A stretch of DNA of 64,000 nucleotides, taken from contig NC_133659.1 of the NCBI RefSeq assembly GCF_037893015.1, positions 16,788,746 to 16,852,745 on the forward strand. The letters are read 5' to 3'. The stretch comes from Macrotis lagotis (Eukaryota; Chordata; Mammalia; Peramelemorphia; Peramelidae). Position 1 is the first letter of the stretch, and the number at the start of each line of letters is the position of its first letter. Position numbers and translations under genes: made by a program. The notes below the pieces were generated by a model. The model was not told where the DNA came from. It ran no database searches and was given only the letters and a program-made list of their open reading frames with translations. Positions 10,101-20,074 of this stretch are shown here, one piece after another.

Positions 10101-10534
10101 AGCTGGTCACATGACCAGCACATGCCCTACTGGGCAATGCTGGATCCTTCGGGGCGGCCTGTCCAAATGATGCCTAAGTGAACTTCCCTTTGTTCGCCTT
10201 CAGACCTCTCCCAGGGGCTCATTTCATTCCAGTCCTGGGCCTCAACAGACCCCAGGCCCAAGGCTTTGAACCTCCTCTACAACACCTGGGCTCTTCCTCG
10301 CATGCATACTGGGCCCTGGGGTCCTGGGTAAGTCACTGAACACCTCTCAAGTGCCTCCAGTCAGCGAAGACTCTAAGGGACTCAGCATGGCTGTCTGCAT
10401 TAGCAGAGGCCACTTTCTCGTGGAGTCACAGATCTGATCAAGAGAAACAGCAATGATCAGCCTCTGTGCTGATTTTGGAGGTTGCAAAGACAGTGAGAGT
10501 CAAAGAGATGATAGATCCGCTTGTATGAGTGCAT
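10101..10534. other. Unassigned sequence
   Basis: No confident element. A short SINE-like piece ('gggtaagtcactgaacacctctc') lies at about 10326-10350. Confidence 0.35.
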
Positions 10535-10971
10535 CCGTCTGCCTGCCTCTCATCGGCCTACCTGCCTTGGTCTGCTGTGTATCGATGTATCTGTCTATGA
10601 ATCTCTGTGTCTCTGTGTCTCTGTCTCTTTCTCTTCTCTATGTATCTCTATAGCTATGTATCTGTGTAGGTATCTATATATGTAGCCAGCTATCTTCTAT
10701 GTATCTCTATATTCCTATCTATGTATGTATCTATCCTCTCCGTATCTCTGTATTTATCATCTGTCATCTATCTCTGTATCCATCTCTGTATCTATCATCT
10801 ATCATCTAGCTCTCTATGTATCTCTATCTTCTATCATCTATCTATATCTCTATCTCTTATCATTTCTCTATCATCTATCTATATACCTATCTCTATATCT
10901 CTGTATCTATTTCTGTATCTATCTCTCTGTATCTTTCTCTATCTCCATATCTCTCTCTCCATATATATATA

Positions 10972-11024
<53 letters not shown>

Positions 11025-11045
11025 CTCATGTATCTTTATAGTTAT
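10535..11045 (+). repeat. Compound TCTA/TCTG/TATC microsatellite, about 500 bp
   Basis: Degenerate TCTG and TCTA tetramers grade into a pure (TCTA)n block at about 10973-11022. Long open frames across it encode only S, L, I and Y repeats and are artefacts. Confidence 0.95.
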
Positions 11046-11574
11046 CTATGAAGCAGTTTGGGGCACAGGTGATGAGCTGGGGTTCAAAGAGGGAAAGAAT
11101 TTCCCAGCAACTTAGTAGTGAGGGTGCTAAGGGCCAGCTAAGGGCCAGGTTATTGCATGGGGGCTCTACCTAGCAGGGGAAAAGGCAAGGCTTGATCTAG
11201 GAGTTCAGCCTTCTTCTGGAAAGAGGTAAGGGGCAGGTATAGCCCAAAGGATTAAGTCAGAGTACTCAGGGGTGACAAAGGCTCATTTTGGGAAACAAAG
11301 AGCTCACAGTTTATTATGCTGTTGGCCTTCTACCTCTGTTTCTCTGTCTTTGTGGGATCCTCCTGGAGGCAGCAGGTGGGTGTACAGAGTACAGATGACT
11401 GTTCAAGGTCTGAAGCAAGGGAGGACTTCCTCCAAACTGGTGGCAAGCTCTTCCCATGGGGTTAAGATCATTTTTTCTCTAATCTGCTTTACACAAAGTC
11501 AGCAGAGTTTATGATGTCATCCACAATAGAAAGGCACAGAATTGAACTATTTGTTTTCTACCTAGTGTTTCCTT
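11046..11574. other. Unassigned sequence
   Basis: About 530 bases without a recognised repeat or gene. Confidence 0.35.
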
Positions 11575-11690
11575 GACAACACACACACACTTATACACAT
11601 ATGCATACACACAATGCACATAAACATACATATGTGTGTAAATACACACATATATTATCTATGTATATGAATATATATCTTTATATAATT
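11575..11690 (+). repeat. CA/TA-rich low-complexity tract
   Basis: Interrupted CA and ACAT/ATAT units form an alternating purine-pyrimidine tract. Confidence 0.8.
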
Positions 11691-11769
11691 TAGAGGGGGT
11701 ACTGGACAAAAGAACAGTGAAACAAAGCATGGATTATGCCCTTAGTATATATTAGTCACTGTGCTAACA

Positions 11770-12035
11770 TGCTGTAGTTCAGTTGTGCTAACCCAATTTG
11801 GGTTTTTCTTTGCAAAGCTACTGGACTGGTTTGTCATTTCCTTCTCCAACTCATTTTGCAGATCAGGAAACAGACATAGTTAAGTGACTTGCTCAGGGTC
11901 ACACAGGGTCTGAGCAACTAGAAAACAAATCAGTCAATAATCATTTATTGAGCACCTTTTAAGTACCAGGCCCTGTCTGAAGCACTGGAAGTAATTCCCA
12001 TTCTAATAAAGGAAGGCAAGATCTTAAGGGGATCT
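11770..12035 (-). repeat. Inverted RTE-tailed SINE, then inverted L2 3' end
   Basis: 11770-11920 shows 'ttgcaaagctactggactggtttgtcatttccttctcc' and 'gacttgctcagggtcacacag', a truncated inverted SINE. 11930-12035 ('catttattgagcacctttttaagtaccaggccctg') is an inverted L2 3' end. Confidence 0.75.
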
Positions 12036-12128
12036 GGCAAGGGGAAGGGAAGGAGGGTGCTCCCCCGAGGACTCGGGTGGTGGGTGGCAGTGGAACAGGA
12101 GAGGACTGAGCTGGAAGTAAAAGTGAGT

Positions 12129-12291
12129 GTGGGGGTAGCTAGGTGGCACAGTGGATAGAGCACCCACCCTGGAGTTAGGAGTACCTGAGTTCAAATCGGG
12201 CCTCAGACACTTAATAATTACCTAGCTGTGTGGCCTTGGGCAAATCACTTAACCCCATTGCCTTAAAAATAAATAAAAATTAAAAAAAGAT
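12129..12291 (+). repeat. Short A-tailed tRNA SINE (WSINE1-like)
   Basis: Full-length order: tRNA head 'gggtagctaggtggcacagtggatagagcac', 'cctggagttaggagtacctgagttcaaatc', 'gacacttaataattacctagctgtgtggcc', and an A-rich tail. Little diverged from the other copies, so fairly young. Confidence 0.95.
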
Positions 12292-13194
12292 TGTGGAGTG
12301 CTTGAGGCTTCTTCTGATATGGAGGTTCCAGGCAAGGGATCCTCCAATCCCTGGGGCAGTCTCAGAGAGGAATCACCCTCTGGGTACCAGAGTAACTCAT
12401 TCTCCCAATGTGAGGCTGGCCATATCACCTGCCAGGGTTTTGAGGGTATCCCCAAGGGAATGAGACTGTCTTTCTCTAATGATGGCAGCTTAATTCCCTT
12501 TTCAGATGTGTCCTCCCATATTGGTTTCCAGTAATTAGCATCCAATTTCATTTAATATCAACCAGCTTTTACAAAGGAGTCTGGTGAAAGCCAGTAGTTA
12601 CAAAGCAGGCCCTCCCCACCAGTCTCTCTTCTACCTCCTTGACTTCTGGGGGAGCTGCTTCTTAGCATTTTCCCTACCAAGCTCCCTCCCCAAATTCTGC
12701 ATTAGCTGAGGATGACTCTCCAAGACTCTCAACTACTGTTGTTCTAGGTTGGGTCAACCTGGTGGCTCAGGACTTCACTCCTCCCTCTCTGGCTTCTGGC
12801 AAATTCCAGAAGGGACTCTGACTCCTGGATTTCTGGTGCTCATTCTTACTTTTCAAAGCTCACAAGATCTCGAAGTCTCCATCTAACAGTAGAAATAAAA
12901 AGATTCAAGAGAGAAACAATAGCCTCAGGCCACACTCTGCTTTCTGGGGCTTGTGCTTTAGGAGACAGAAAGCTTAAGGGCCCTTCACCAGCTTGCCAGT
13001 CAGACCAGATCAGAAAGAGACAATTCTAAGTTACTTTTGCTTGCACCCCATTTCTCCCTTATTTGCCAATCCATACCATGTGATTAGCAGAACAGAACAA
13101 GTTACAAGCTTTCTGTATAAAAACTGCAGAGACCAGAGCCCCGCAATTACCATACTTTTGTTGACTTTGTCTTGCTCCTTGGTTCCCAAAGACT
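12292..13194. other. Unassigned sequence
   Basis: About 900 bases with no element I can name. It could hide an old LTR or DNA transposon. No coding frame is supported. Confidence 0.3.
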
Positions 13195-13490
13195 TGAATG
13201 CTCCCACCCCATTTCTGCTTCCTGGCTTCCCTGTTTCATTCCTTCAAGGCCCAGCTATAAAGTCTTTGCCACTCCCTCCGGGCTAGGGTCTCCCTTAGGT
13301 GATTATTTCCAATTTACCTTCCCTGGATCTTTTTGTACATAATTGTTCCCTTATTGTTACCCCTGCAAGTCTGTGAACTCCTCCAGTCCGGGAACTAACT
13401 TTCCTTTTCTTTCTTTTTGTCTTTTTGATCCCCAGCACTTAGCACAATAGGTGATTCTAGTAGGTGCTTCATGAATGACTACTGGCTTTC
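13195..13490 (+). mobile_element. L2-type LINE 3' end
   Basis: Sense L2 3' end: 'cttcaaggcccagctataaagtc', 'gtacataattgttcccttattg', 'gtgaactcctccagtccgggaac', 'gatccccagcacttagcacaatagg'. No intact frame. Confidence 0.85.
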
Positions 13491-14384
13491 TGCAGTCACT
13501 TCCAGATGGGCTGACATCAAGCAGAAGCAGCTGCCTTAAGGTCTAAGGATGGAGTGCCAGGATCGAAGCCTCTGTTGCACAAAGAAAAAGGAAACTGCAA
13601 CAGAATTGCCCACAGGGGATTAATACTCTTGTGAGGATTTGGCCTTTTATAGCCCTGACCTCCAAAAAAGGAGTCCGGCAGGGAAATAGTAAATTGCAAA
13701 AGTGGGGTTCTACGGGTCAGTCATGCCAGGTCATCCTTTTATGAGCTATCCACAAATCTCTTGAGTGAATTAGAAAATAATCCATGTCACAGGGATTCAG
13801 GAATTCTATCCCTTTGGGTTATCTTTAAAAATCATTTGATTGAATTGGGGGGAGACTGGATCTAGAACAGGGATCTAAGCTCTTAGCTGAGAAACACTAG
13901 GAAAATGAGAAGGGCTGTTGGTGCAAAGTCACATGGAATATGGAGGGAGGAAATGGAGCAGAGGTGGGTGCCCTGAGAGGGGGCATGCTTGGCCAGATTG
14001 GCAGGAGATGGTGGGGAATCGAAGCTCTGTGAAAGCATCTGCCCCATCCCTCCCTCCAACTAGGTTGGAAGCTCAAATCTTTCTTCTCCCTTTGTTTCCC
14101 TCTGTGGAAGCTCCAGTCTTTCCTCCTGGAGACAAGAAAAATGTTTACATTTCTTAGTTTTAAAACATTTATTTTGTCTTTAACCACAAGTCTTTGCTAG
14201 TCTGAGTGCACTTAGAGGAAATAAGAAAACAGCTTTGGGGAGAAGGGAGGAACATCCAGGTGAAGAGATGAAGTGTTATCCCTGACTAGAGCCTCAGAGC
14301 TAAGCAAGACAGAATTGCAGAACCTTCCTTAAATCTTCCCAAAACAAAGGAATGTTTATTCCAAGAATCCATCTAAGCAAGAGC
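13491..14384. other. Unassigned sequence
   Basis: About 890 bases without a recognised repeat. Small open frames on both strands of 13897-14187 have no recognisable product. Confidence 0.3.
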
Positions 14385-14640
14385 TGGGAATAATAGTTAA
14401 AGTGTATACAGTATTTATTATGTATTAGAAACTATGCTAAGTCCTTTACACATATCTTGTGTTAACACCTGCAAAGTGGGCTCTCTTATGATTTCCAGGT
14501 GGGGAACTTAAGACAGAGAGAGGTTAAGTGACTTGCCCAGGGTCACAAAGCTAGTGAGCTTCTGAGACTGGATTTGACTCAGGTCCTCCTGACTTCAGAC
14601 TCAGTGTTCTCTCCTCTACAGGGCCACCCAACTACCTTAA
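14385..14640 (-). repeat. Near full-length inverted MIR
   Basis: Plus strand shows 'tttattatgtattagaaactatgctaagtcctttacacat', 'gacagagagaggttaagtgacttgcccagggtcac' and 'ggatttgactcaggtcctcctgac', the MIR plan read in reverse. Confidence 0.88.
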
Positions 14641-15010
14641 ATAGGAGAAGCTGAACAACCCTGCTTACCCTCTCACTCTGCTACCTTTATACTGCATTGA
14701 GTGTGTGTATACAGTGTGTAATTAAATACTTAAGATTTGGGATCTTACTGGTGTAGAGATTCCCTCCGGTGATACAGATCGCAACTTGATCACACTTTCC
14801 CATCCTAAATTACTCTTAGCCATCCCACAGACTCTCCACAGGGTGTCCATAATAAGTGCCAGAGCTCCATAGAACATCAAATCCACATTTAAATTTGAGG
14901 ATATTTAAGGAGGCAAAAACCCTAATGAATAAAGCGAACAGGGAAATCTTTCCTAGAAGCTGGTGCCTCAGATGAGGGATCACTCCCTGGCCATGTGATC
15001 ACAGGCATTT
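14641..15010. other. Unassigned sequence
   Basis: Nothing recognised apart from a short GT-rich patch near 14700. The stretch 14735-14840 may be an old SINE but I cannot place it. Confidence 0.3.
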
Positions 15011-15248
15011 CAATGCAATGCATTTTATTTTATTTTATTTTATTTTATTTTATTTTATTTTATTTTATTTTATCTTAATTTATTTTACTATATTTTAGTT
15101 TAGTTTAGTTTTTGCAAGGCAATGGGGTTACGTGGCTTGCCCAAGGCCACACAGCTAGGTAATTATGAAGTGTCTGAGCCCAGATTTGAACTCAGGTCCT
15201 CTTGACTCCAGGGCCGGTGCTCTATCCACTGCCCAATGCAACACATTT
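15011..15248 (-). repeat. Inverted WSINE1-like SINE with (TTTTA)n tail and target duplication
   Basis: The body at 15105-15233 is an inverted short SINE ('gcaaggcaatggggttacgtggcttgcccaaggccacacag'). Its A-rich tail has become a TTTTA microsatellite (15025-15075). Flanks CAATGCAATGCATTT (15011-15025) and CAATGCAACACATTT (15234-15248) are a target-site duplication with two changes. Confidence 0.93.
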
Positions 15249-15447
15249 GAACAAAAATTAAGCACTTTCTGTTTGCTAGGCATTGTACTAGTTACTTGGG
15301 TTATAAAGAAGATATACTCTTAGAGTTTTCATTCTCCTGCTAGGGGTGGTGGTAGGACTGGTAGAAGGAAGACATATACAAGGTAGAGAATGATGGGGGC
15401 AAAGGCAAGATCCAGACCAACTGTCTGAGGCAGAAGAGAACAACAAC
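15249..15447 (-). repeat. Probable inverted L2 3' end
   Basis: 'aattaagcactttctgtttgctaggcattgtac' followed by 'cattctcctgctaggg' matches an inverted L2 3' end. The 3' half is loosely conserved. Confidence 0.6.
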
Positions 15448-15451
15448 CACA

Positions 15452-15501
<50 letters not shown>

Positions 15502-15505
15502 ACAT
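15448..15505 (+). repeat. (CA)n microsatellite
   Basis: Almost pure CA repeat with one CAAACA interruption near its end. Confidence 0.97.
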
Positions 15506-15524
15506 ACCCTCTGCATATTGTCTC

Positions 15525-15835
15525 TAGAATACTTCAAGGTTTACAAATCATTTTTACCATAACAACCATGGAAAAGAGAGCTTATCAATGAGGGTCTCCA
15601 TTTCAAAAATAAGAAAATAGACTTTGGGAGAGGTTGTGCCTCATCAAAAAAGGTCTCACTAAAGTATATCTTTGGAGGACAGGCCATCTACAGCTAGAAG
15701 GGTCCTTAGAAATCATGGTCCTCTCATTTGACAGAAGAGGAAACTGAGACCCACAGAAGTGAAATGATTTGTTCAAGCTCACATAGGGTGATGATAGTCT
15801 GAAGGTATCCTCATTATTGCCAGGATCTTTACCTT
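15525..15835 (-). repeat. Two inverted MIR-type fragments
   Basis: 15525-15640 ('aggtttacaaatcatttttacc', 'aaaataagaaaatagac') and 15690-15835 ('tctagaagggtccttagaaatcatgg'-like start, 'aagaggaaactgagacccacag') follow the antisense MIR order. Confidence 0.65.
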
Positions 15836-16029
15836 CAGATTCTTATTTTCAGTGACTGAAAGTTGAGGCAATACTAGATTGGAGGAAAATAGGAATTTGA
15901 AACTAAGTATGAGAATGATCATATTAGGGCTGACTGAGATAAAAAGAAATGTTTCCATTGAGTCCTCTTAGAAGTACAAGTTAGGGATCATCACAGTAGC
16001 ACTGAGGTTTGAAATCAAACTAATGGTTC

Positions 16030-16640
16030 TCAAACCTGTTCTCTTGACCTTTTCTCCCCTGGCTGTATTACTCCCTCCCCACTCAGTCCTCCACCACAAC
16101 CCCAGGAAGCTCATTATTGGAATAATCCCATCATCCTGCATGATCTATCAACCTTGGGAACCCAAATCTTCACCTTTCTTTGAACCTCTGACAGGAGGAT
16201 GGGGCCATGATTGTTCTGGACTCTACCTTGGAACTTTACCAGACCCCAGGAAGTTCATTATTAGGATAATTTCACCATCAATATTTTTTATTTATTTTAT
16301 TTATTTTTGTTTCACCATCAGTCTTGGAACTTCACCTCTTTACTAACCTCTGCCTCACTGATTGGAGGGTGGAGGCATAAACTCCCTATCCTCCATCTAA
16401 GGAGAGAAATCAGAATATTTTGTTTCATACCTGCCTGCTGTACTTTGGGATTTCTCTATCATGATGCCATCTTCCCCCTCCCCTCCCCTTTCCCCCAGCT
16501 TCCTTTTCTCTATTGTTTTCCCTCATTAGATTGGAGCTCTTTGAGGGCAGTAACTGTGTTTTTATTTTATTTTTTGTATTTATATTTATTTGTATTTTGT
16601 ATTTATATTCCCAATATAAATAAAAGTAGGCATTTAATAT
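16030..16640 (+). repeat. Unclassified repeat with internal duplication and L2-like 3' tail
   Basis: Two copies of 'ccccaggaagctcattattggaataat' (near 16099 and 16243, about 144 bases apart), then 'cctcactgattggagggtggaggca', and a tail 'cattagattggagctctttgagggcagtaactgtgtt' that mimics L2/MIR-type 3' ends. Possibly an LTR or a SINE with internal repeats. The 167-codon frame at 16307-16810 has no recognisable product. Confidence 0.55.
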
Positions 16641-16739
16641 TTAGTGAACTGTCACGCTTCCAGTCCATTTCTGAGCCAAATGGGGTCTCCAGTGATTCTT
16701 TTCATTTTCAGTTCTATGTTTTAATTCATGGTTTTTTGC

Positions 16740-16915
16740 ATCATAGAGGACTTGGAAGGGACCTCAGAGTTCATCCATATAGTCCAAAGTTTCCAATTTA
16801 TAGATGGTGAAATTGAGGCCAAGTTGAGGGGCCTCACGTCTAAAAGGGATTGGACTAGATGACTTTTAAGGCTGCTTCCAACTCTTAAACCAGTGATTTC
16901 TATGATTTCCTTTAA
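16740..16915. repeat. MIR (inverted) abutting THER1 3' end (forward)
   Basis: 16740-16825 ('agaggacttggaagggacctcagag', 'gatggtgaaattgaggcc') reads as an inverted MIR. 16838-16912 ('ggattggactagatgactttt', 'tccaactctt', 'tctatgatttcc') is a forward THER1 3' end. Confidence 0.6.
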
Positions 16916-17229
16916 ACACAATGGAAGAAATGATGATCAGTCCCTCTGAGGGCCAGCCCATTGACTCACAAAACTTGTCTTGTTTTTAATAAAGGGTCAC
17001 TGTCAGGGTCATCGGGTTGACAGTTTCCAAGATCTAAGGGAAAGGGACTTTTAGGTCATTTAAACCTTGCCCAATCCTAGTGTGTCATGAACTAGCTGAC
17101 AAATATCCAATTTCTTATCCCTTTGCCTCAGTTTCCCCACTTGTATAATGAGGGCATTGAAACATATAGTGAGGCAGCTGGAATGCCCAGAGGAGAGTAT
17201 TACCAGATCTGGACTGAGGGAGTTATTGT
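16916..17229. other. Mostly unassigned, with a MIR/THER1 scrap
   Basis: 17110-17160 ('ctttgcctcagtttccccacttgtataatgagggc') is a CORE-SINE fragment. The rest is unrecognised. Confidence 0.45.
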
Positions 17230-17428
17230 ACAATCATGTCTGCCTCAATGCAATCCCATTTGAGGTTTTCTTGGTTTACCATTTCCTTTCCAGCTGATTT
17301 TACAGATGAGGAAACTAAGGAAAACAGGGTGAATTGTTTAGGGTCACTAAATTTGGACTCAGGAAGATGAGTGTTCTTGATTCCAGGGCTGGTGCTCTAT
17401 CCTTTTTGCTATCCAGTTGCTTAGGTCT
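17230..17428 (-). repeat. Inverted RTE-tailed tRNA SINE
   Basis: 'cccatttgaggttttcttggtttaccatttcctttccagctgattttacagatgaggaaac' and 'tgcttagg' at the inverted tRNA head identify it. Confidence 0.85.
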
Positions 17429-17429
17429 G

Positions 17430-17620
17430 GGTAAGACCTGAGTCCAAAATTTGCTTCAGACACTGGACAAATCACTTAATGTCTCGAATTCCTCACTTTT
17501 TGAAAAATGCAGAGAATAAATCCTAGCACCTGCTCCCTAGGGTAGATATGAGACTCAGATGAGATACATAAACAATTTGGTAAACCTTGCGATACAGACA
17601 CTAGCTATTTAATGCTCTTT
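17430..17620 (+). repeat. THER1/MIR-type SINE fragment
   Basis: 'cctgagtccaaaatttgcttcagacac', 'caaatcacttaatgtctc' and a 3' part 'aacaatttggtaaaccttgcgatac' follow the plan of a CORE-SINE. Confidence 0.6.
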
Positions 17621-18075
17621 TTTCCCAATTGCAAAAAATTTAATTTCATTCTCTGTCTCTGGAATAGAAGCACCCAAAATGTGCCTTAGGGGCTGAGATG
17701 GGCATATTGCCAAGGACTGGGTGGTGGCAACTCTGAAGGAGGGCTGGCTAGAAGGAGCAGTATCAGCTAGAGATTTTAAAAAACCTTGAATTTCATATAT
17801 CTCTAATCAGTCCATTATACATCTCCCTTCATTATATGAGCCAAAACACAAAATTATATGACATAGTGAACACAGAAGGGAGAAAGATATGACGATCCCT
17901 TCTGGCTTCCATTGATGCCTGCCATTATACTTCTCTCTCTCTCATAGTGTCTAACCCAATGCTGGGCAACTGGTGGGGAGTGCTTACATATCTGGGCAAT
18001 GGAATTGTATTGGTTTGGTTTCTAATCTTAGCCAAAGTCTCCTGTAGTGATTTATCTGAAGTTTCTGGTCATTGA
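17621..18075. other. Unassigned sequence
   Basis: About 450 bases with no recognised element. Confidence 0.3.
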
Positions 18076-18312
18076 AGCAGCTGGGTAGTTTAGTGGATAT
18101 AGTGCTGAGTCTGTAGTCAGGAAGACCTGAATTCAAATTTAACCCCAAACACTTACCAACTGTGTGACCCTGTGCAAGTCATTTTGCTCTGTTTGCTTCA
18201 GTTTCCTCATCTGTAAAATGAGCCACAGAAGGAAATGACAAGCCTTTTCAATATCTCTGTCAAGAAAACCCCACAAGGGGTCACGTTGAGTCAGACGTGA
18301 CTGAACAATAAA
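18076..18312 (+). repeat. RTE-tailed tRNA SINE, near full length
   Basis: tRNA head 'cagctgggtagtttagtggatatagtgc', 'gtcaggaagacctgaattcaaat', 'cctcatctgtaaaatgag', 'gaaggaaatgacaagcc', and tail 'gagtcagacgtgactgaac'. The open frame 18139-18375 on the minus strand is its shadow. Confidence 0.92.
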
Positions 18313-18344
18313 ACATTCTATGCTTAAGAAAATTTTTCTACAGA

Positions 18345-18520
18345 AGCTCAGCACTGGAAGAGGCTTTGAGGGCATCTAGTCCACCCCACACCAGCAAATA
18401 TCTTATCAATCCCCAAGAATATCTCTGGTCCTTGGCCATCCAGTCTTTCTTTGAAGACCCATCACCTATACTGTTACTGATCATCTCTAATTGTTAGGAA
18501 GTTTTTCCCAATATGAGACC
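18345..18520 (-). mobile_element. CR1/L3-type LINE 3' fragment, inverted
   Basis: 'ggcatctagtccaccccacac', 'ccatccagtctttctttgaagac' and 'ctctaattgttaggaagtttttcccaatatgagacc' are the antisense of a CR1/L3 3' region. Matches in kind the forward fragment at 60635-60905. Confidence 0.7.
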
Positions 18521-18958
18521 TCTTCACCTTTAAGGGGGAGGAGAGCAGTGGAAATCATTGCCATGCTTTTGGATAAGGTCCATTGCTGAAGGGTAGGGGA
18601 AAAGACCAACTAGTCAGTTGAAAGGTTGAAATGTTCTCTTTCTTGAACATTTAACTTGGTAAGGAGAATGGTCTTCCCTTCAGTCCTGTGTTGGTTTCTT
18701 TTTTTGTGTTGCCCACTATGACCTTTCTACAAAAATGGCACTTGCCGCTTATGGACCCTTCCTTGCTCAAAGAAAGGGCACAATCTATGGACAGCTGAAA
18801 AAGGAGATAGGGCTTGGATGATGAATGGCTACCAAAGGCCTTGTCTACTTTGTCAAATGACTGAAGGACTTGGAGGTAGGAGAGTTAATCGCATTGAACT
18901 GGTGATTAACAGGAGGAAAAGGATGCATTAAGAGAGTGGCGGTATTTAGAATAAAAGG
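18521..18958. other. Unassigned sequence
   Basis: No recognised element in about 440 bases. Confidence 0.3.
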
Positions 18959-19157
18959 TTGGGGTGGCTAGGTGGCGCAGTGGATAAAGCACCAGCCCTG
19001 GAGTCAGGAGGACCTGAGTTCATATCCGACCTCAGACACTTAATAATGACCTAGCTGTGTGGCCTTTGGCAAGCTACTTAATCCCATCTGCCTTGGACAA
19101 TCCTAAAAAATAAAATAAAATAACATAACATAACATAACATAACATAACATAACATA
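18959..19157 (+). repeat. WSINE1-like SINE with (AACAT)n tail
   Basis: Near-consensus body starting 'ggggtggctaggtggcgcagtggataaagcacc'. The A-rich tail has evolved into AACAT pentamers (about 19115-19157). Confidence 0.95.
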
Positions 19158-19159
19158 AA

Positions 19160-19345
19160 ATGTTGACAATCTTGTTATCCCCTGCCCTGGTCAGATCTTA
19201 TTTGGAATATGATGTTCATTTTAGGAAAGGTTGGAGCAGAGTCACCAAGATGGTGAGAGATCAAGAGTCCATGTCACGTGAGCATTGATTTGGATGAGTT
19301 CTGGGCATTTAGGGTTCCAGGAGAACAGGAAAACAGGGGAAGGGA
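19160..19345 (+). mobile_element. CR1/L3-type LINE fragment
   Basis: 'tcagatcttatttggaatatgatgttcattttaggaaagg', 'ttggagcagagtcaccaagatggtgag' and 'gatgagttctgggcatttag' correspond to a CR1/L3 ORF end. Non-coding now. Confidence 0.6.
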
Positions 19346-19489
19346 ACAAAAGAAATAAGGCCATCCCTCCTGACAGTCTTTTACATCTTGGATGGGTGAC
19401 CTGGGTTTCTGGAGGATAAAGGAAATGGAAGTGAATATTCAAGTTGCATTGGATCCAATCCACTCCAAAACCCATAGCTCATGAACCTC

Positions 19490-19692
19490 CATCTTCCTGA
19501 GTTCAAATCTGACTTCAAACACTAGCTGTGTGAATCTATTAAATCACTTCACCCTATATATCTCAGTTTCCTCATCTGTAAAATGAGCTGAAGAAGGAAA
19601 TGGAAAACCATTCCAGTATTTTTGCCAAAAAAAATCCCAAATGGGGTCATGGAGGGTCAGACACAACTGAAAAATGACTGACTAAAAACAAA
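19490..19692 (+). repeat. RTE-tailed tRNA SINE
   Basis: Lacks the tRNA head. Shows 'gagttcaaatctgacttcaaacac', 'cctcatctgtaaaatgagc', 'gaaggaaatggaaaaccattccag' and 'gggtcagacacaactgaaaaatgac'. Confidence 0.88.
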
Positions 19693-19808
19693 GTTTATAT
19701 TTACATATAAAATCATTTCATCTCTTTTAATATAAATTTATATATAATAACTTTTTTGTATAATTGTTTTATATATATAAATCAAATTATATATGTATAT
19801 TTGTGTTA

Positions 19809-19855
<47 letters not shown>
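19693..19855 (+). repeat. AT-rich tract and (GT)n microsatellite
   Basis: TA-rich sequence leads into a pure (GT)n block at 19812-19854. Confidence 0.95.
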
Positions 19856-19856
<1 letters not shown>

Positions 19857-20047
19857 GTAGAAATGTATGTACATCCAGGGGTTACTATTTGTGATGTTAG
19901 GAGTGACAAGCCCTTCTCATAGTTGCTCCTTCACCTATGGTGTCTTCCTTCACTCAGCTCTCATCTGTAGCTCAAGAAACTATAGCATGTACAGCAGCCA
20001 TACCCTGGTTAAATTATCTGGCAGATGGGCTAAACAAGGTTGAATGT

Positions 20048-20074
20048 AACCAAGGAGTTTCAAACTCCTTGGTT
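20048..20074. repeat. 27-bp near-perfect palindrome
   Basis: AACCAAGGAGTTT (20048-20060), a single C, then AAACTCCTTGGTT (20062-20074): perfect 13-bp arms. Lies at the left edge of the RTE-type repeat. Confidence 0.9.

Noticed and set aside
10721-11115. Overlapping 83-108-codon frames that look membrane-like
   Set aside because: Translation of TCTA/TATC microsatellite repeats, rich in S, I, Y and L only.
16307-16810. 167-codon plus-strand frame
   Set aside because: Runs through a repeat with internal duplication and an L2-like tail, then a THER1/MIR junction. No recognisable protein.
18959-19030. tRNA gene-like sequence
   Set aside because: It is the tRNA-derived head of a SINE, repeated throughout the window, with no intact cloverleaf.
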